The notes beneath the pieces were generated by a model, which saw only the letters and a list, made by a program, of their open reading frames with translations, was not told the DNA's origin and made no database searches. Positions 7,131 through 14,627 of a stretch of 21,818 nt of DNA are shown piece by piece; position 1 is the stretch's first letter, and each line of letters starts with the position of its first letter. This DNA is from Candidatus Heimdallarchaeota archaeon (lineage in GTDB: Archaea; Asgardarchaeota; Heimdallarchaeia; JABLTI01), in assembly GCA_019894765.1 (NCBI GenBank), contig JAGXNT010000051.1, forward strand, positions 1 through 21,818, written 5' to 3'. Both the position numbers and the translations under genes were made by a program.

Positions 7131-7241
7131 TTAGTCATCATCATCTTCGTCTTCCCAGTCTTCGTCGTCGTCATCATCTTCGTCTTCTTCTTCTTCATCG
7201 TCGTCTTCTGGACCGTATAATTCATTTTCTAGATCGATCAT
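7131..7241 (-). CDS. 36-residue hyperacidic mini-protein
   Basis: A small ORF runs from ATG (7241) to TAA (7131). After M-I-D-L-E-N-E-L-Y-G-P, residues 12-36 consist of 24 Asp/Glu and one Trp (residue 29); 27 of 36 residues are acidic. Asp and Glu use mixed codons (GAC/GAT, GAA), so this is more than a single triplet slippage tract. A TATA-like box at 7291-7305 would give a leader of about 30 nt, with AGGT about 11 nt before the ATG. No in-frame ATG, GTG or TTG lies just upstream. Acidic tails of this kind in other proteins bind basic partners such as histones, ribosomal proteins or polymerase, or mimic DNA; a role here is speculative. It follows the coiled-coil gene on the same strand. Confidence 0.5.
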   Translation of the reverse strand: MIDLENELYGPEDDDEEEEDEDDDDDEDWEDEDDDD

Positions 7242-7290
7242 CGACTTATTACCTGAGAGTCGACAGCTCTCTAAAAAAAGTAATTGTACG

Positions 7291-7305
7291 CTTTATATTT
7301 ATAAA
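7291..7305 (-). promoter_or_regulatory. TATA-box-like promoter of the acidic mini-gene
   Basis: On the minus strand this reads TTTATAAATATAAAG, a strong archaeal TATA-like sequence, centred about 55 bp upstream of the ATG at 7241. The predicted start is near 7270. It lies in the about 120-bp gap after the coiled-coil gene, which supports the mini-gene as an independent unit. Confidence 0.5.
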
Positions 7306-7361
7306 AATATCTTTTCGGAATAAAATAGATTTTTTTTAAGGAATAAAGTCGAAAAAGTAAA

Positions 7362-8420
7362 CTAACTCTCACCAGGTTTTAATTCACCTATAATTCGAAG
7401 AAGTCTTGTAGTAATTTCAACTAGTTCTGCTTTTTTCGCGTCTATTGGTAACTGCTCATCTCGTGCTGTGTTTATGAGTTCATTGAAAGCGTTCCTCAAG
7501 AAATTCCTGGAAGCTATAGAACCAGATATGTTAAATAAGCGGGACCGAATTGTTTGTATAATCTCGTACGTTTTCAGTGAAAGAATACCTTGTTCACGTT
7601 TTAAGGCGTAAAGTTCCTTACCAGTATCAAAACTTCTCATTTCTTGTTGCGTCAATTTCTCCTTTAATTCTCCAAAAGGAGTTTCTATAACATCGTGCAA
7701 TACTGAACCAGGAATCTTTGTGATAAATAAGTTGTAATCTTTTGCCAAGATTTTCAGCTGTTGATGATACTTCTTACTAATGTATATGGGGATTTTCTCT
7801 TTCACTAATTCTTCTTCTGAGTCCAGTTTAGCTAAGGACTTTTCGTGAATTAGAAGGTCTAATCTATCCTGTTCAGGAATGAATTCATCCTTTAATTCTT
7901 CATCTTCTTCTTGCACTTTTTGCATTAGAAATCTTGTTCGATAATAATCCAAACCTTCTTCCCAAGGATCTGTATCAATGAAGACAATTTCACTTAATAG
8001 ATTTTGAACCAAACTATTTACATCACTTACTGCATCTTTTTGTATTTGTTCTCTGAAGCTAAGAAATTTCAAAGCCAAATCTTCTTTTTCTCGAATTAAG
8101 AGATCCATTTTTACTTTTAAGAAATCCAGGGCGTCTCCAGAAGTTTGGTCTGTTTCTCTTAAGCTAAAAACAACTTTTTTTGTTTCAGCAAGTTGAATTT
8201 CTCTTTTCTTACTAGTAAAAAGTTCATCATGATACTTTGAACGAATCTCAAGTTCTACCGCAAATTGCTCTAAGTATTGTTTAAGAGCTTCTGCTTGCTT
8301 GTTGGATAATTGATCTTGGGGTGACTCCGTAGACTCAGAAAGAATTGTCTTAATTTGAAAGGATGTGAACACAATAATTCGAGGAGAATCTGTTATTTTT
8401 TTCTGTGTTCGTTTGAACAA
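7362..8420 (-). CDS. Coiled-coil cytosolic protein of unknown function
   Basis: The 352 residues are almost entirely charged helix, with likely coiled coils at about 35-130, 170-225 and 245-290, and no membrane segment. No enzyme motif or known family is recognised. A short beta-like stretch (about 10-25, I-I-V-F-T-S-F) precedes the helices. The TTG start at 8420 is supported by GGTGATC a few bases upstream, which matches the archaeal 16S anti-Shine-Dalgarno sequence. The next in-frame Met is more than 100 residues in. The start lies only 15 bp after the stop of the APC permease gene, so co-transcription and perhaps a regulatory or scaffolding link to that transporter are likely. Confidence 0.65.
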   Translation of the reverse strand: MFKRTQKKITDSPRIIVFTSFQIKTILSESTESPQDQLSNKQAEALKQYLEQFAVELEIRSKYHDELFTSKKREIQLAETKKVVFSLRETDQTSGDALDFLKVKMDLLIREKEDLALKFLSFREQIQKDAVSDVNSLVQNLLSEIVFIDTDPWEEGLDYYRTRFLMQKVQEEDEELKDEFIPEQDRLDLLIHEKSLAKLDSEEELVKEKIPIYISKKYHQQLKILAKDYNLFITKIPGSVLHDVIETPFGELKEKLTQQEMRSFDTGKELYALKREQGILSLKTYEIIQTIRSRLFNISGSIASRNFLRNAFNELINTARDEQLPIDAKKAELVEITTRLLRIIGELKPGES

Positions 8421-8435
8421 ATGAGATCACCATTA

Positions 8436-9911
8436 TTAACTCTGAGCTTTCTTAGTCCTTTCTTGAACTTTTATTGTAACAATACTCCCAATGATCATTA
8501 AAACAATAAGTACTGGTAATAGAATGAGAGTTAATCGAGCATTTTTATCCTCTTGCATGACTTGGTTTATCATATGCCAGATGAACACACCGAGAAGTGA
8601 CAAAGCAAGTAAGAATCCGATTAGTGGGAAAACAAAATTTGCTTTTATCTTTTTTCTGAGAACCAAACTAGATAATGAAATAGTAGCAAACAGCAGTAGA
8701 AATATTGAGCTAGCAAGTTGAGCTATTTGCGCAAGATCTAGTGTGAGAGTCAAAACTAAGGTTACTCCGCTTATAGTTAAGATGCTAATAAAAGGCACCC
8801 TGCTTTTTTTAGAAACTGTTTGAAAGACTCGAGGGAAAATACCATCACGAGCCATAACGTAAGTCATACGAGAAGAACCAAAAAGGGAAGCATTGAAAGC
8901 GCTTGCTGTAGAAAATAGAGCACCCAAGGATACAATAATGAAACCTGCTTGACCAAGTATCGGAGTAGCAGCTATTGCTAAAGCATATTCCGCTTTTTCT
9001 GGATCGCCAGCAAAGATTGTATAATCAGTTCCACCTAATGCTGTGAAGGCAACTAAAATGTAAATTACTGTTGCAATGATAACTGTTCCATATATTGATC
9101 TTGGAATGTTTTTCTCAGGATTCTGAATTTCCTCTGAAGCATTAGGTATAAGTTCCATGCCTTCAAAAGCAACAAATAATAGCGATGTTCCTACAACAGC
9201 CATTGCCAAACCTGTGACTATATCAAGCGGATTACGTTCGGCATCCGCAAAAAATGGAGTGAGATTTCCTAAATTTCTAAATGCTGCTGGAATGGTTATA
9301 ATTACAAATCCAACAAGAATTATTACTTTAATTAACACGATAATATTCTGTGATTTTCCTGTCTCCTTTACACCGACTAAATTAATTACTGTTGATAATG
9401 CTATAAGAACAGCTGCGAAAAAACCGGCAACCCATGTTATATGTACTGAATCTTCAGGTAGAATCATATGAGCAAAAAATGATCCAAAAGTATAAGCGTA
9501 AAGAGAACAAGAAGCGAGATAGCCTGTCCAGAGCAACCAACCAAATGCTCCGCCAAAGTATTTACCAAAAGCTTCTCTTGCATAAGTATAACTCCCACCT
9601 GCAGATTGATAACGTAAGGCAAGTTTGGAGTAAGAATACCCAATAAGAATTGCTAGGACCCCACCAAAAGCAAAGGAAAGTATTGCTGCGGGACCAGCAA
9701 AACCTGCTGCAATCCCTAAAACACTGAAAACTCCACCGCCAATTGTTCCCCCTAACCCTATACTTAATGCTTCTTTAAACCCAAGTTCTCGAGATAATTC
9801 CCTATCAGAAACTAAACCAATTTCAGTAACCCCTTGAGAATATGAATCACTAAGGTCTTCCTTGGGTTTTAATTCAAGTTGACCATTTGTTTCAGGGGTT
9901 GCTTTATCCAT
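8436..9911 (-). CDS. APC-superfamily amino-acid permease
   Basis: This is a 491-residue secondary transporter, probably amino acid:cation symport or exchange at the cytoplasmic membrane. About twelve hydrophobic helices are visible. The first carries the Gly-rich APC signature (about 53-66, S-I-G-L-G-G-T-I-G-G-G-V-F), which binds the substrate carboxylate in this fold. Helix 6 carries F-V-A-F-E-G-M-E, followed by the family-typical E-E-I-Q-N-P-E-K-N-I-P-R loop. The roughly 45-residue soluble N-terminus is acidic. The substrate cannot be told from sequence. An ATG at 9911 is used, with an AT-rich box (AAAATTAAAAG, about 9924-9935) about 20 bp upstream. The gene sits between a tandem universal stress protein and the coiled-coil gene on the same strand; APC-Usp pairing is common in archaea and suggests nucleotide-dependent control of uptake. 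Confidence 0.9.
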   Translation of the reverse strand: MDKATPETNGQLELKPKEDLSDSYSQGVTEIGLVSDRELSRELGFKEALSIGLGGTIGGGVFSVLGIAAGFAGPAAILSFAFGGVLAILIGYSYSKLALRYQSAGGSYTYAREAFGKYFGGAFGWLLWTGYLASCSLYAYTFGSFFAHMILPEDSVHITWVAGFFAAVLIALSTVINLVGVKETGKSQNIIVLIKVIILVGFVIITIPAAFRNLGNLTPFFADAERNPLDIVTGLAMAVVGTSLLFVAFEGMELIPNASEEIQNPEKNIPRSIYGTVIIATVIYILVAFTALGGTDYTIFAGDPEKAEYALAIAATPILGQAGFIIVSLGALFSTASAFNASLFGSSRMTYVMARDGIFPRVFQTVSKKSRVPFISILTISGVTLVLTLTLDLAQIAQLASSIFLLLFATISLSSLVLRKKIKANFVFPLIGFLLALSLLGVFIWHMINQVMQEDKNARLTLILLPVLIVLMIIGSIVTIKVQERTKKAQS

Positions 9912-10004
9912 TGCTATAACCTACTTTTAATTTTCTTTTCTACAGCTTATCGTCTTTTTGTTTTATTCATGATTTTTAAAAACTTACACTACTGTTATTC
10001 TATC

Positions 10005-10916
10005 TCAACATTCTTCTTTGTGAAAAATTACCACTACTGGGCATTTGCTTTTCTGATAGATTAAATTTGTATCAGTTCCAAATAGACCAAAGAGTCTCCT
10101 TGGAACATAAGGAACACCCATAATGGATAAATCAGCATTCTCTTTGTTAAGATAATGACTCACAGATCGACCAACATCACGACCTATAATTACTTTTGTT
10201 TTCATAGGATAAAGTAACATAGTGCTATACATTCCTGCTTGTTTCACAAAATCCTTCTCTTCTTGAATAATCAATCTATCATCATCAGGAATGATGGGAA
10301 CCGTTTCAGGAACAGTAATAACATGTAACAAAGTTATATCCGCGTCTCTTGTTTCTCCTGCATTTGCGATTGCAATTGCTATCTGGACGGCTGACACTTC
10401 ACAAGGATTATTAGAACCTATAGGAACTATAATTTTTCTTGGTTCAACATGTGTTCCATCGGTTACCCAGTTTTCATCTGGGGATCGAATAATCATAACT
10501 GAGCTGGAACTCCTACGAGCAACACGTTCAGCAATACTACCTGCGAATCTTTGAAAAAGTCCTTTTCTCCTACTCATCATGATAACGAGTCTGGGAGCTA
10601 ACGACTGAATTTCCTTTAAAATCACACTATCAGGTCTAATCCCAGGATTAAAATCTTTAATATCAACTTCTAATTTCACGTTTTGTTCTTGTGATTTCTT
10701 CTTTAACCATTCAATCTCTTTTTGAAAGAACTCTTCCGTTCTCTTAGATTTACTTGCAATATGAAAAATATGCAAATTAGCGCCAAAATACTCAGCTGTT
10801 ACCAGAGCAATAAACATTGCATCACGTTCAGAAGGAAATCCCATCAATGGGAGTAAAATCTTATCACCGGGAGTACTAAATAATCCGGAATCCAATGAAA
10901 TTTCTCCATTCGTCAT
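10005..10916 (-). CDS. Tandem universal stress protein (two UspA domains)
   Basis: This is a 303-residue soluble protein with two UspA folds, about 16-145 and 160-300. Each begins with a strand of the type K-I-L-L-P-L or K-I-I-V-P-I and ends with a nucleotide-loop region. In domain 1 the loop reads R-R-K-G-L-F-Q-R-F-A-G-S followed by I-A-E-R-V; in domain 2 it reads M-G-V-P-Y-V-P-R-R-L-F-G-L-F-G-T. The canonical G-2x-G-9x-G-(S/T) ATP motif is only partly kept in both, so nucleotide binding is uncertain. The ATG at 10916 is preceded by GGAGATA at a good Shine-Dalgarno distance. The APC permease gene starts 93 bp downstream, which suggests that this protein senses stress or nucleotide level for the transporter. 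Confidence 0.85.
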   Translation of the reverse strand: MTNGEISLDSGLFSTPGDKILLPLMGFPSERDAMFIALVTAEYFGANLHIFHIASKSKRTEEFFQKEIEWLKKKSQEQNVKLEVDIKDFNPGIRPDSVILKEIQSLAPRLVIMMSRRKGLFQRFAGSIAERVARRSSSSVMIIRSPDENWVTDGTHVEPRKIIVPIGSNNPCEVSAVQIAIAIANAGETRDADITLLHVITVPETVPIIPDDDRLIIQEEKDFVKQAGMYSTMLLYPMKTKVIIGRDVGRSVSHYLNKENADLSIMGVPYVPRRLFGLFGTDTNLIYQKSKCPVVVIFHKEEC

Positions 10917-11117
10917 TTGTTTATCTCCATTACAGCTTCGAAACTAAGAGTCTACTCATGGGCGCAGACAGATGTAAATTAATCTTCCTACACTAAAATA
11001 TATTTACCTCACAGAAATAATATTTTATGACCATAAAAGTCACATAAGCAAAGGTTTTTTATTGAAAATTCTTTACTTAAGATAATTTCAAAGAAGGTTA
11101 CAAGAAGGAAGGAAACT
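10917..11117. promoter_or_regulatory. Divergent promoter region between usp and the Rab-like GTPase
   Basis: The 200-bp AT-rich gap holds a TATA-like TAAATATATTTTA on the minus strand (about 10994-11006), which would give usp a leader of about 50-60 nt. On the plus strand, T-rich TATA-like stretches at about 11054-11064 and 11071-11084 precede the GTPase. AAGGAAGG just before the TTG at 11118 can serve as its ribosome binding site. No strong palindrome was found. Confidence 0.4.
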
Positions 11118-11717
11118 TTGGTAGACTCAATCGCAACAGCAAGCTTCGATTTTCTTTTCAAAACCATAGTGGTAGGTGATGGTGCTGTTGGGAAAACTGC
11201 AATTACTTTTCGATACGCTGTAGGAAAATTCCAAGAAAACTACAAAATGACCATTGGAGTAGATTTCACAATCAAAAGAGAGAAGATTAAAGATAAGGAA
11301 GTAAAAGTGCAAGTCTGGGATACAGGCGGCCAAGAAAAGTTCTCAAAAATCCGTCCATTATATTATCGTGGAGCTCTTGGATGTTTACTTGTTTATGATG
11401 TTACCTCGAGGGAGTCTTTTGAGAATCTTGAAGGTTGGTTGGATGAAATACAAAAGAATTGTACTGAAATACCAATCATCTTAGTTGGAAACAAAATTGA
11501 TCTCAAGAATCGCAAAGTAACCAAGGAAGATGGGAAGAAATTCGCTGCAAAAATGTCTAAACGTTTGGGTTATAAAATCCCTTATCTTGAAACCTCTGCA
11601 AAAACAGGTGAAACCATTAAGAAAGTCTTTACTGACTTGATCACAACAATGGTTCATGATGCAGAAGAATCTATGAAAAGAAAAGAAGAAGCTAAAAAAG
11701 CAAAAAAGAAAAAATAA
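11118..11717 (+). CDS. Rab/Ras-like small GTPase (Asgard eukaryotic-signature type)
   Basis: The 199-residue GTPase is a molecular switch of the Ras superfamily. All nucleotide motifs are present: P-loop G-D-G-A-V-G-K-T (20-27), switch-I Thr45 in T-I-G-V-D-F, switch-II W-D-T-G-G-Q-E (67-73), N-K-I-D (125-128) and E-T-S-A-K-T-G (158-164). The I-G-V-D-F, Y-Y-R-G-A and L-V-Y-D-V stretches are Rab-like. Switch II has Gly70 where Rab and Ras have Ala, as in Arf proteins. The catalytic Gln72 is kept. The C-terminus has no Cys for prenylation and ends in a Lys-rich tail, so it is soluble or binds acidic lipids electrostatically. TTG start with purine-rich AAGGAAGG upstream. No GAP or exchange factor is adjacent. 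It appears to be a single transcription unit, divergent from usp. Confidence 0.92.
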   Translation: MVDSIATASFDFLFKTIVVGDGAVGKTAITFRYAVGKFQENYKMTIGVDFTIKREKIKDKEVKVQVWDTGGQEKFSKIRPLYYRGALGCLLVYDVTSRESFENLEGWLDEIQKNCTEIPIILVGNKIDLKNRKVTKEDGKKFAAKMSKRLGYKIPYLETSAKTGETIKKVFTDLITTMVHDAEESMKRKEEAKKAKKKK

Positions 11718-11789
11718 TTAAGAGAAGTGTTCTCATCACAAGAACCCTTCCGCCAAGCTTCCCTCAATTTTGAATATTGTACGAATTTC

Positions 11790-11933
11790 TTATGGACCAG
11801 GTGTTAACAGTGGTGGGGCTTCATCTGGGGGTCCAATAGCTAATGTGGTGGTAACCCAGAGGATCATCATTGCACCGAAAAGCAAGATCGCACTCAATCG
11901 TTTATTTTTGAAGAGTTTTTTCATTTTTGTCAT
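11790..11933 (-). CDS. 47-residue signal-peptide-like mini-protein
   Basis: The ORF runs from ATG (11933) to TAA (11790). It has a basic N-terminus (M-T-K-M-K-K-L-F-K-N-K-R), a 20-residue hydrophobic segment (about 13-32), then G-P-P-D-E-A-P-P-L-L-T-P-G-P to the end. This is the layout of a Sec signal peptide or single membrane anchor with a Pro-rich exposed tail. A strong Shine-Dalgarno GGAGGT (11936-11941) precedes the ATG; the second Met (codon 4) is better spaced for it. A TATA-like box at 11974-11990 would give a leader of about 24 nt. T-V-T-T-T-L-A-like residues before I-G could be a cleavage site. No family is recognised. It converges on the Rab-like GTPase gene. Confidence 0.6.
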   Translation of the reverse strand: MTKMKKLFKNKRLSAILLFGAMMILWVTTTLAIGPPDEAPPLLTPGP

Positions 11934-11990
11934 TGACCTCCGCAAGGAGAAATTTTCTCAAGTGAACCCCTAGGATATTTTATTTATAAG
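11934..11990 (-). promoter_or_regulatory. TATA box and hairpin-embedded ribosome binding site of the 47-codon gene
   Basis: On the minus strand CTTATAAATAAAATATC (11974-11990) is a strong TATA-like box. Further down, CTCC (11946-11949) and GGAG (11938-11941) form a 4-bp stem around a 4-nt loop, placing most of the Shine-Dalgarno sequence in a small hairpin just before the ATG. This could tune translation. Confidence 0.45.
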
Positions 11991-12047
11991 GTACCAAATC
12001 TCAAAATTTAGTGGGGAAAAAAAGTAAAATAGAAAAAATATTGTAAG

Positions 12048-12067
12048 AAAAAAGGTCTAATCCTTTT
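12048..12067 (-). terminator. Stem-loop/oligo-T terminator of the por operon
   Basis: On the minus strand AAAAGG, a 6-nt loop ATTAGA and CCTTTT form a perfect 6-bp hairpin that runs into a run of T. It lies about 27 bp beyond the porB stop. More T-rich tracts follow toward 12010. Confidence 0.6.
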
Positions 12068-12093
12068 CTCTTAGTTTTTGTTTATTTGAGATG

Positions 12094-13080
12094 TTATGAT
12101 ATTTCAACTAGTTTTAGAAGACGTTCCCATTCTTTGTCGACTTCTGCTTGGAATCTAGCAATCAAGTCATCACGTTTTTCTGGGCGGAATAAGTGTCTAA
12201 ATCTTCCTTGTCCCTTCAAGTATTCCTCAATTGGAAGTTTTCTTTCGGGCTTATTAGCAATTGCTTTGCTTTTTGGATTTAGAACATATTCTTTACCATC
12301 GAAGACTTCGTAAATCGGGAAGTAACATGAATCGATTGCTTGTTGGGCTATTTTGACTGATAATTCCTCTGGGAATCTCCAGCCTCTTGGGCATGGCATA
12401 TCAATCAATAGGAACGCTGGTCCATCGACATCAAGTGCTCTTCTTACTTTAGTCATCATATCACGATGAGCTGCTGGAGAAGCGGTTGCAACGTATTGTA
12501 CTTTGTGAGCAGCAGCGATTGCTACTAGGTCTTTTCGCCATTGGGTTTTTCCAGGAATGACTTTTCCTGCTGGGGAAGTTGTTGTTGAGGCATACATTGG
12601 AGTGCCACCTGAACGCTGAATACCAGTGTTCATATAGGCTCCATTTGTATAGCAAATGTAAACAAAATCGTGTCCTCGTTCTAAAGCTCCACTAAGAGAT
12701 TGTAACCCGATATCATAAGTTCCACCGTCTCCGGCGAAAGCAATAATATCTGGCATTTTCTTTAGTTTGCCTTTTCTAATCATTACACGATAAGCTGCTT
12801 CTGCTCCGGAAGCGGTTGCAGCAACGTTTTCAAAAGCGTTGTGGAACCATGGAACTCTCCAAGCGGTAAATGGATAAACAGTTGTAGCGACTTCCAAACA
12901 ACCTGTTGCATGGAAAATACACACATCGTCAGGTTCGGTAACAAGAGTTGCACATCGAGCGATAGTTCCAGCGGTACAACCAGCACAAAGTCTGTGACCG
13001 GGAGCTAAGCGATCTTCTTTTCTCATTAGTTCCTTTGCTTTTGGAATTCTTACTTTCTTTAATTCTTCAGTAGTAACCAT
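12094..13080 (-). CDS. porB: Pyruvate:ferredoxin oxidoreductase, beta subunit
   Basis: PorB is the thiamine-diphosphate subunit of the 2-oxoacid:ferredoxin oxidoreductase that converts pyruvate and CoA to acetyl-CoA and CO2 and reduces ferredoxin in the cytosol. The 328-residue protein shows the [4Fe-4S] Cys ligands C32-x-x-C35, C61 (H-A-T-G-C) and C230 (D-M-P-C-P-R-G-W). The thiamine-diphosphate/Mg motif starts at G-D-G-G-T (117-121) and continues to the N-G-A-Y-M-N-T-G stretch. The length and Cys layout match archaeal PorB. The ATG at 13080 has GGAGG upstream, 13 bp after porA. It is the last gene of the operon and is followed by a hairpin terminator. A branched-chain 2-oxoacid specificity (Vor) cannot be excluded. 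Confidence 0.93.
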   Translation of the reverse strand: MVTTEELKKVRIPKAKELMRKEDRLAPGHRLCAGCTAGTIARCATLVTEPDDVCIFHATGCLEVATTVYPFTAWRVPWFHNAFENVAATASGAEAAYRVMIRKGKLKKMPDIIAFAGDGGTYDIGLQSLSGALERGHDFVYICYTNGAYMNTGIQRSGGTPMYASTTTSPAGKVIPGKTQWRKDLVAIAAAHKVQYVATASPAAHRDMMTKVRRALDVDGPAFLLIDMPCPRGWRFPEELSVKIAQQAIDSCYFPIYEVFDGKEYVLNPKSKAIANKPERKLPIEEYLKGQGRFRHLFRPEKRDDLIARFQAEVDKEWERLLKLVEIS

Positions 13081-13093
13081 TTGTTTTAGCCTC

Positions 13094-14290
13094 CTATTTT
13101 CTCAAACCTATCCATTCAACCGGCACAGCTTTTTCTGCACCTTTGTTCTTGAGTACTTGTTTGTAGATGTACTCATAGTCTCCTACTAGGACATCTCTTC
13201 CACCAATTCCAGCTATGAAACCGAAAACCTGTGGTCGATCCTTGTAATCATATAGAGAAGTCTTGAGGTCAGTGTAGAGAGCTGCTCCTGGAGCACCGAA
13301 GGTTAAATCTCGGTCAATAACTCCTACAGCGTCCACATCTTTCAAAGCTTCAGCAAGATCATCAGCTGGGAAGGGACGATAAGTCTTCACCTTGAGCATT
13401 CCTACCTTCTCGCCTGCTTTTCGGAGTCTGTCAACTACATATTTAGTGGTGCCAGAAAGTGCACCCATGGTTACAAGAGCTGTTTCAGCATCTTCCATTT
13501 GGTATTGTTCAACTTGATCGTAGTAACGACCGGTCTTCTCACCAAACTCCTTAAAAGCTTCTGGAATAACTTTTCGAGCTGCTTTCATAGCTAATTCTTG
13601 TTGATACTTAACTTCCATATAATAGTCAGGAAGAGCAAGCAAACCAGAAGAAACTGGATTACCAGGAATTGTTGGATGCTTCATTACACGCTCAGGTAAG
13701 AAATCTTGAGCAAATTTCTTGTCTAGAGGGAAAACACCCTCGAGAGCATGAGTAAGAATGAAACCATCTAATCCAAACATAGCTGGGAGTGAGACGTCTG
13801 GGTGCTCTGCAACTTTGAACGCTAAGAAAGTATTATCATAAGCTTCTTGAGCGGATTCAGAGAACATAGAAATCCAGCCCGTGTCTCGGCAGATTGTTTG
13901 ATCAGTTAATTCTCCATGAATATTAATCGGTCCAGCGAGAGCTCGATTAGCAACTGCCATAACGATTGGAAGTCTTGAAGCAGCAGCGATGAAGAGAATT
14001 TCAAACATCAAAGCAACTCCTTGACTAGCAGAAGCAGTAAAGACTCTTGCACCAGTAACACTAGCACCAACACAAGCACTCATAGCGCTGTGTTCAGATT
14101 CAACACAAACAAACTCAGTATCTACTTCTCCATCGTGAACAAAATCACTGAAGTGTTCTACAATGATAGTTTGTGGGGTGATCGGATAAGCAGCAACAAC
14201 ATCAGGATTGATAACTGCAGCAGCATTAGCAACAGCTTCGTCCCCAGTCATGCCGATTCTTTTACCTTTAGTAACATTAGCTTTAGTCAT
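13094..14290 (-). CDS. porA: Pyruvate:ferredoxin oxidoreductase, alpha subunit
   Basis: The 398-residue PorA builds the thiamine-diphosphate site with PorB and carries the pyrimidine-binding domain. Family features are the start T-G-D-E-A-V-A, A-A-Y-P-I-T-P-Q-T (the substrate and CoA side), and E-S-E-H-S-A-M-S-A near residue 64, whose Glu activates the cofactor. T-A-S-A-S-Q-G-V-A-L-M and N-R-A-L-A-G-P-I-N-I-H follow. A transketolase C-terminal domain covers about 255-398. The ATG at 14290 has GGTGATC upstream and lies 10 bp after porD, so translation is probably coupled. Together with gamma, delta and beta it forms the complete archaeal four-subunit enzyme. It is intact, with no missing motifs. 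Confidence 0.93.
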   Translation of the reverse strand: MTKANVTKGKRIGMTGDEAVANAAAVINPDVVAAYPITPQTIIVEHFSDFVHDGEVDTEFVCVESEHSAMSACVGASVTGARVFTASASQGVALMFEILFIAAASRLPIVMAVANRALAGPINIHGELTDQTICRDTGWISMFSESAQEAYDNTFLAFKVAEHPDVSLPAMFGLDGFILTHALEGVFPLDKKFAQDFLPERVMKHPTIPGNPVSSGLLALPDYYMEVKYQQELAMKAARKVIPEAFKEFGEKTGRYYDQVEQYQMEDAETALVTMGALSGTTKYVVDRLRKAGEKVGMLKVKTYRPFPADDLAEALKDVDAVGVIDRDLTFGAPGAALYTDLKTSLYDYKDRPQVFGFIAGIGGRDVLVGDYEYIYKQVLKNKGAEKAVPVEWIGLRK

Positions 14291-14300
14291 GTGTGATCAC

Positions 14301-14627
14301 CTATTTTGTTAAATCCTTCATTTCAATAGCATCTGCAGGACATTCTTCAGCACAGATGCCACAGCCTTTACAATAATCGAAATTCATTACGGGGATTTCT
14401 TCATCATCCATTGTAATGGCTGAATCAGGACAGAGGAAGAAACAAGTGGTACATTTTGTGCATTTCTCGCGGTCTACGACTGCTTTGAAAGGACTCCAAT
14501 CACCTGTTTTAAAGAATTTAGAGGATCCGGGATAAGGAACAGATCCACCCATGGGGAGTTTTTCGTAACCCCACTTCTCCTTTATCCATTCTTGCATTTC
14601 TTCATCAGAAAGGGTATTCTTGGTCAT
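14301..14627 (-). CDS. porD: Pyruvate:ferredoxin oxidoreductase, delta subunit (2x[4Fe-4S] ferredoxin)
   Basis: The 108-residue PorD is the electron-transfer subunit that passes electrons from the active-site clusters to free ferredoxin. It has two complete C-x-x-C-x-x-C-x-x-x-C-P cluster motifs, C-T-K-C-T-T-C-F-F-L-C-P and C-K-G-C-G-I-C-A-E-E-C-P. They are preceded by the usual about 50-residue lead with G-D-W-S-P-F-K. The ATG at 14627 overlaps the porG stop by four bases (ATGA), and GGAGGTCG stands upstream within the end of porG. This strongly implies translational coupling and equal subunit supply. Confidence 0.93.
   Translation of the reverse strand: MTKNTLSDEEMQEWIKEKWGYEKLPMGGSVPYPGSSKFFKTGDWSPFKAVVDREKCTKCTTCFFLCPDSAITMDDEEIPVMNFDYCKGCGICAEECPADAIEMKDLTK

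Noticed and set aside
7131..7205. CRISPR or simple microsatellite reading of the TCT/TCG/TCA-rich tract
   Set aside because: There is no repeat-spacer structure and the triplets vary; a coding frame with start, stop and promoter explains it better.
11770..11973. 67-codon plus-strand ORF after the Rab-like GTPase
   Set aside because: It is antisense to the 47-codon gene that has the TATA box, Shine-Dalgarno and signal peptide; its own start has no ribosome binding site.
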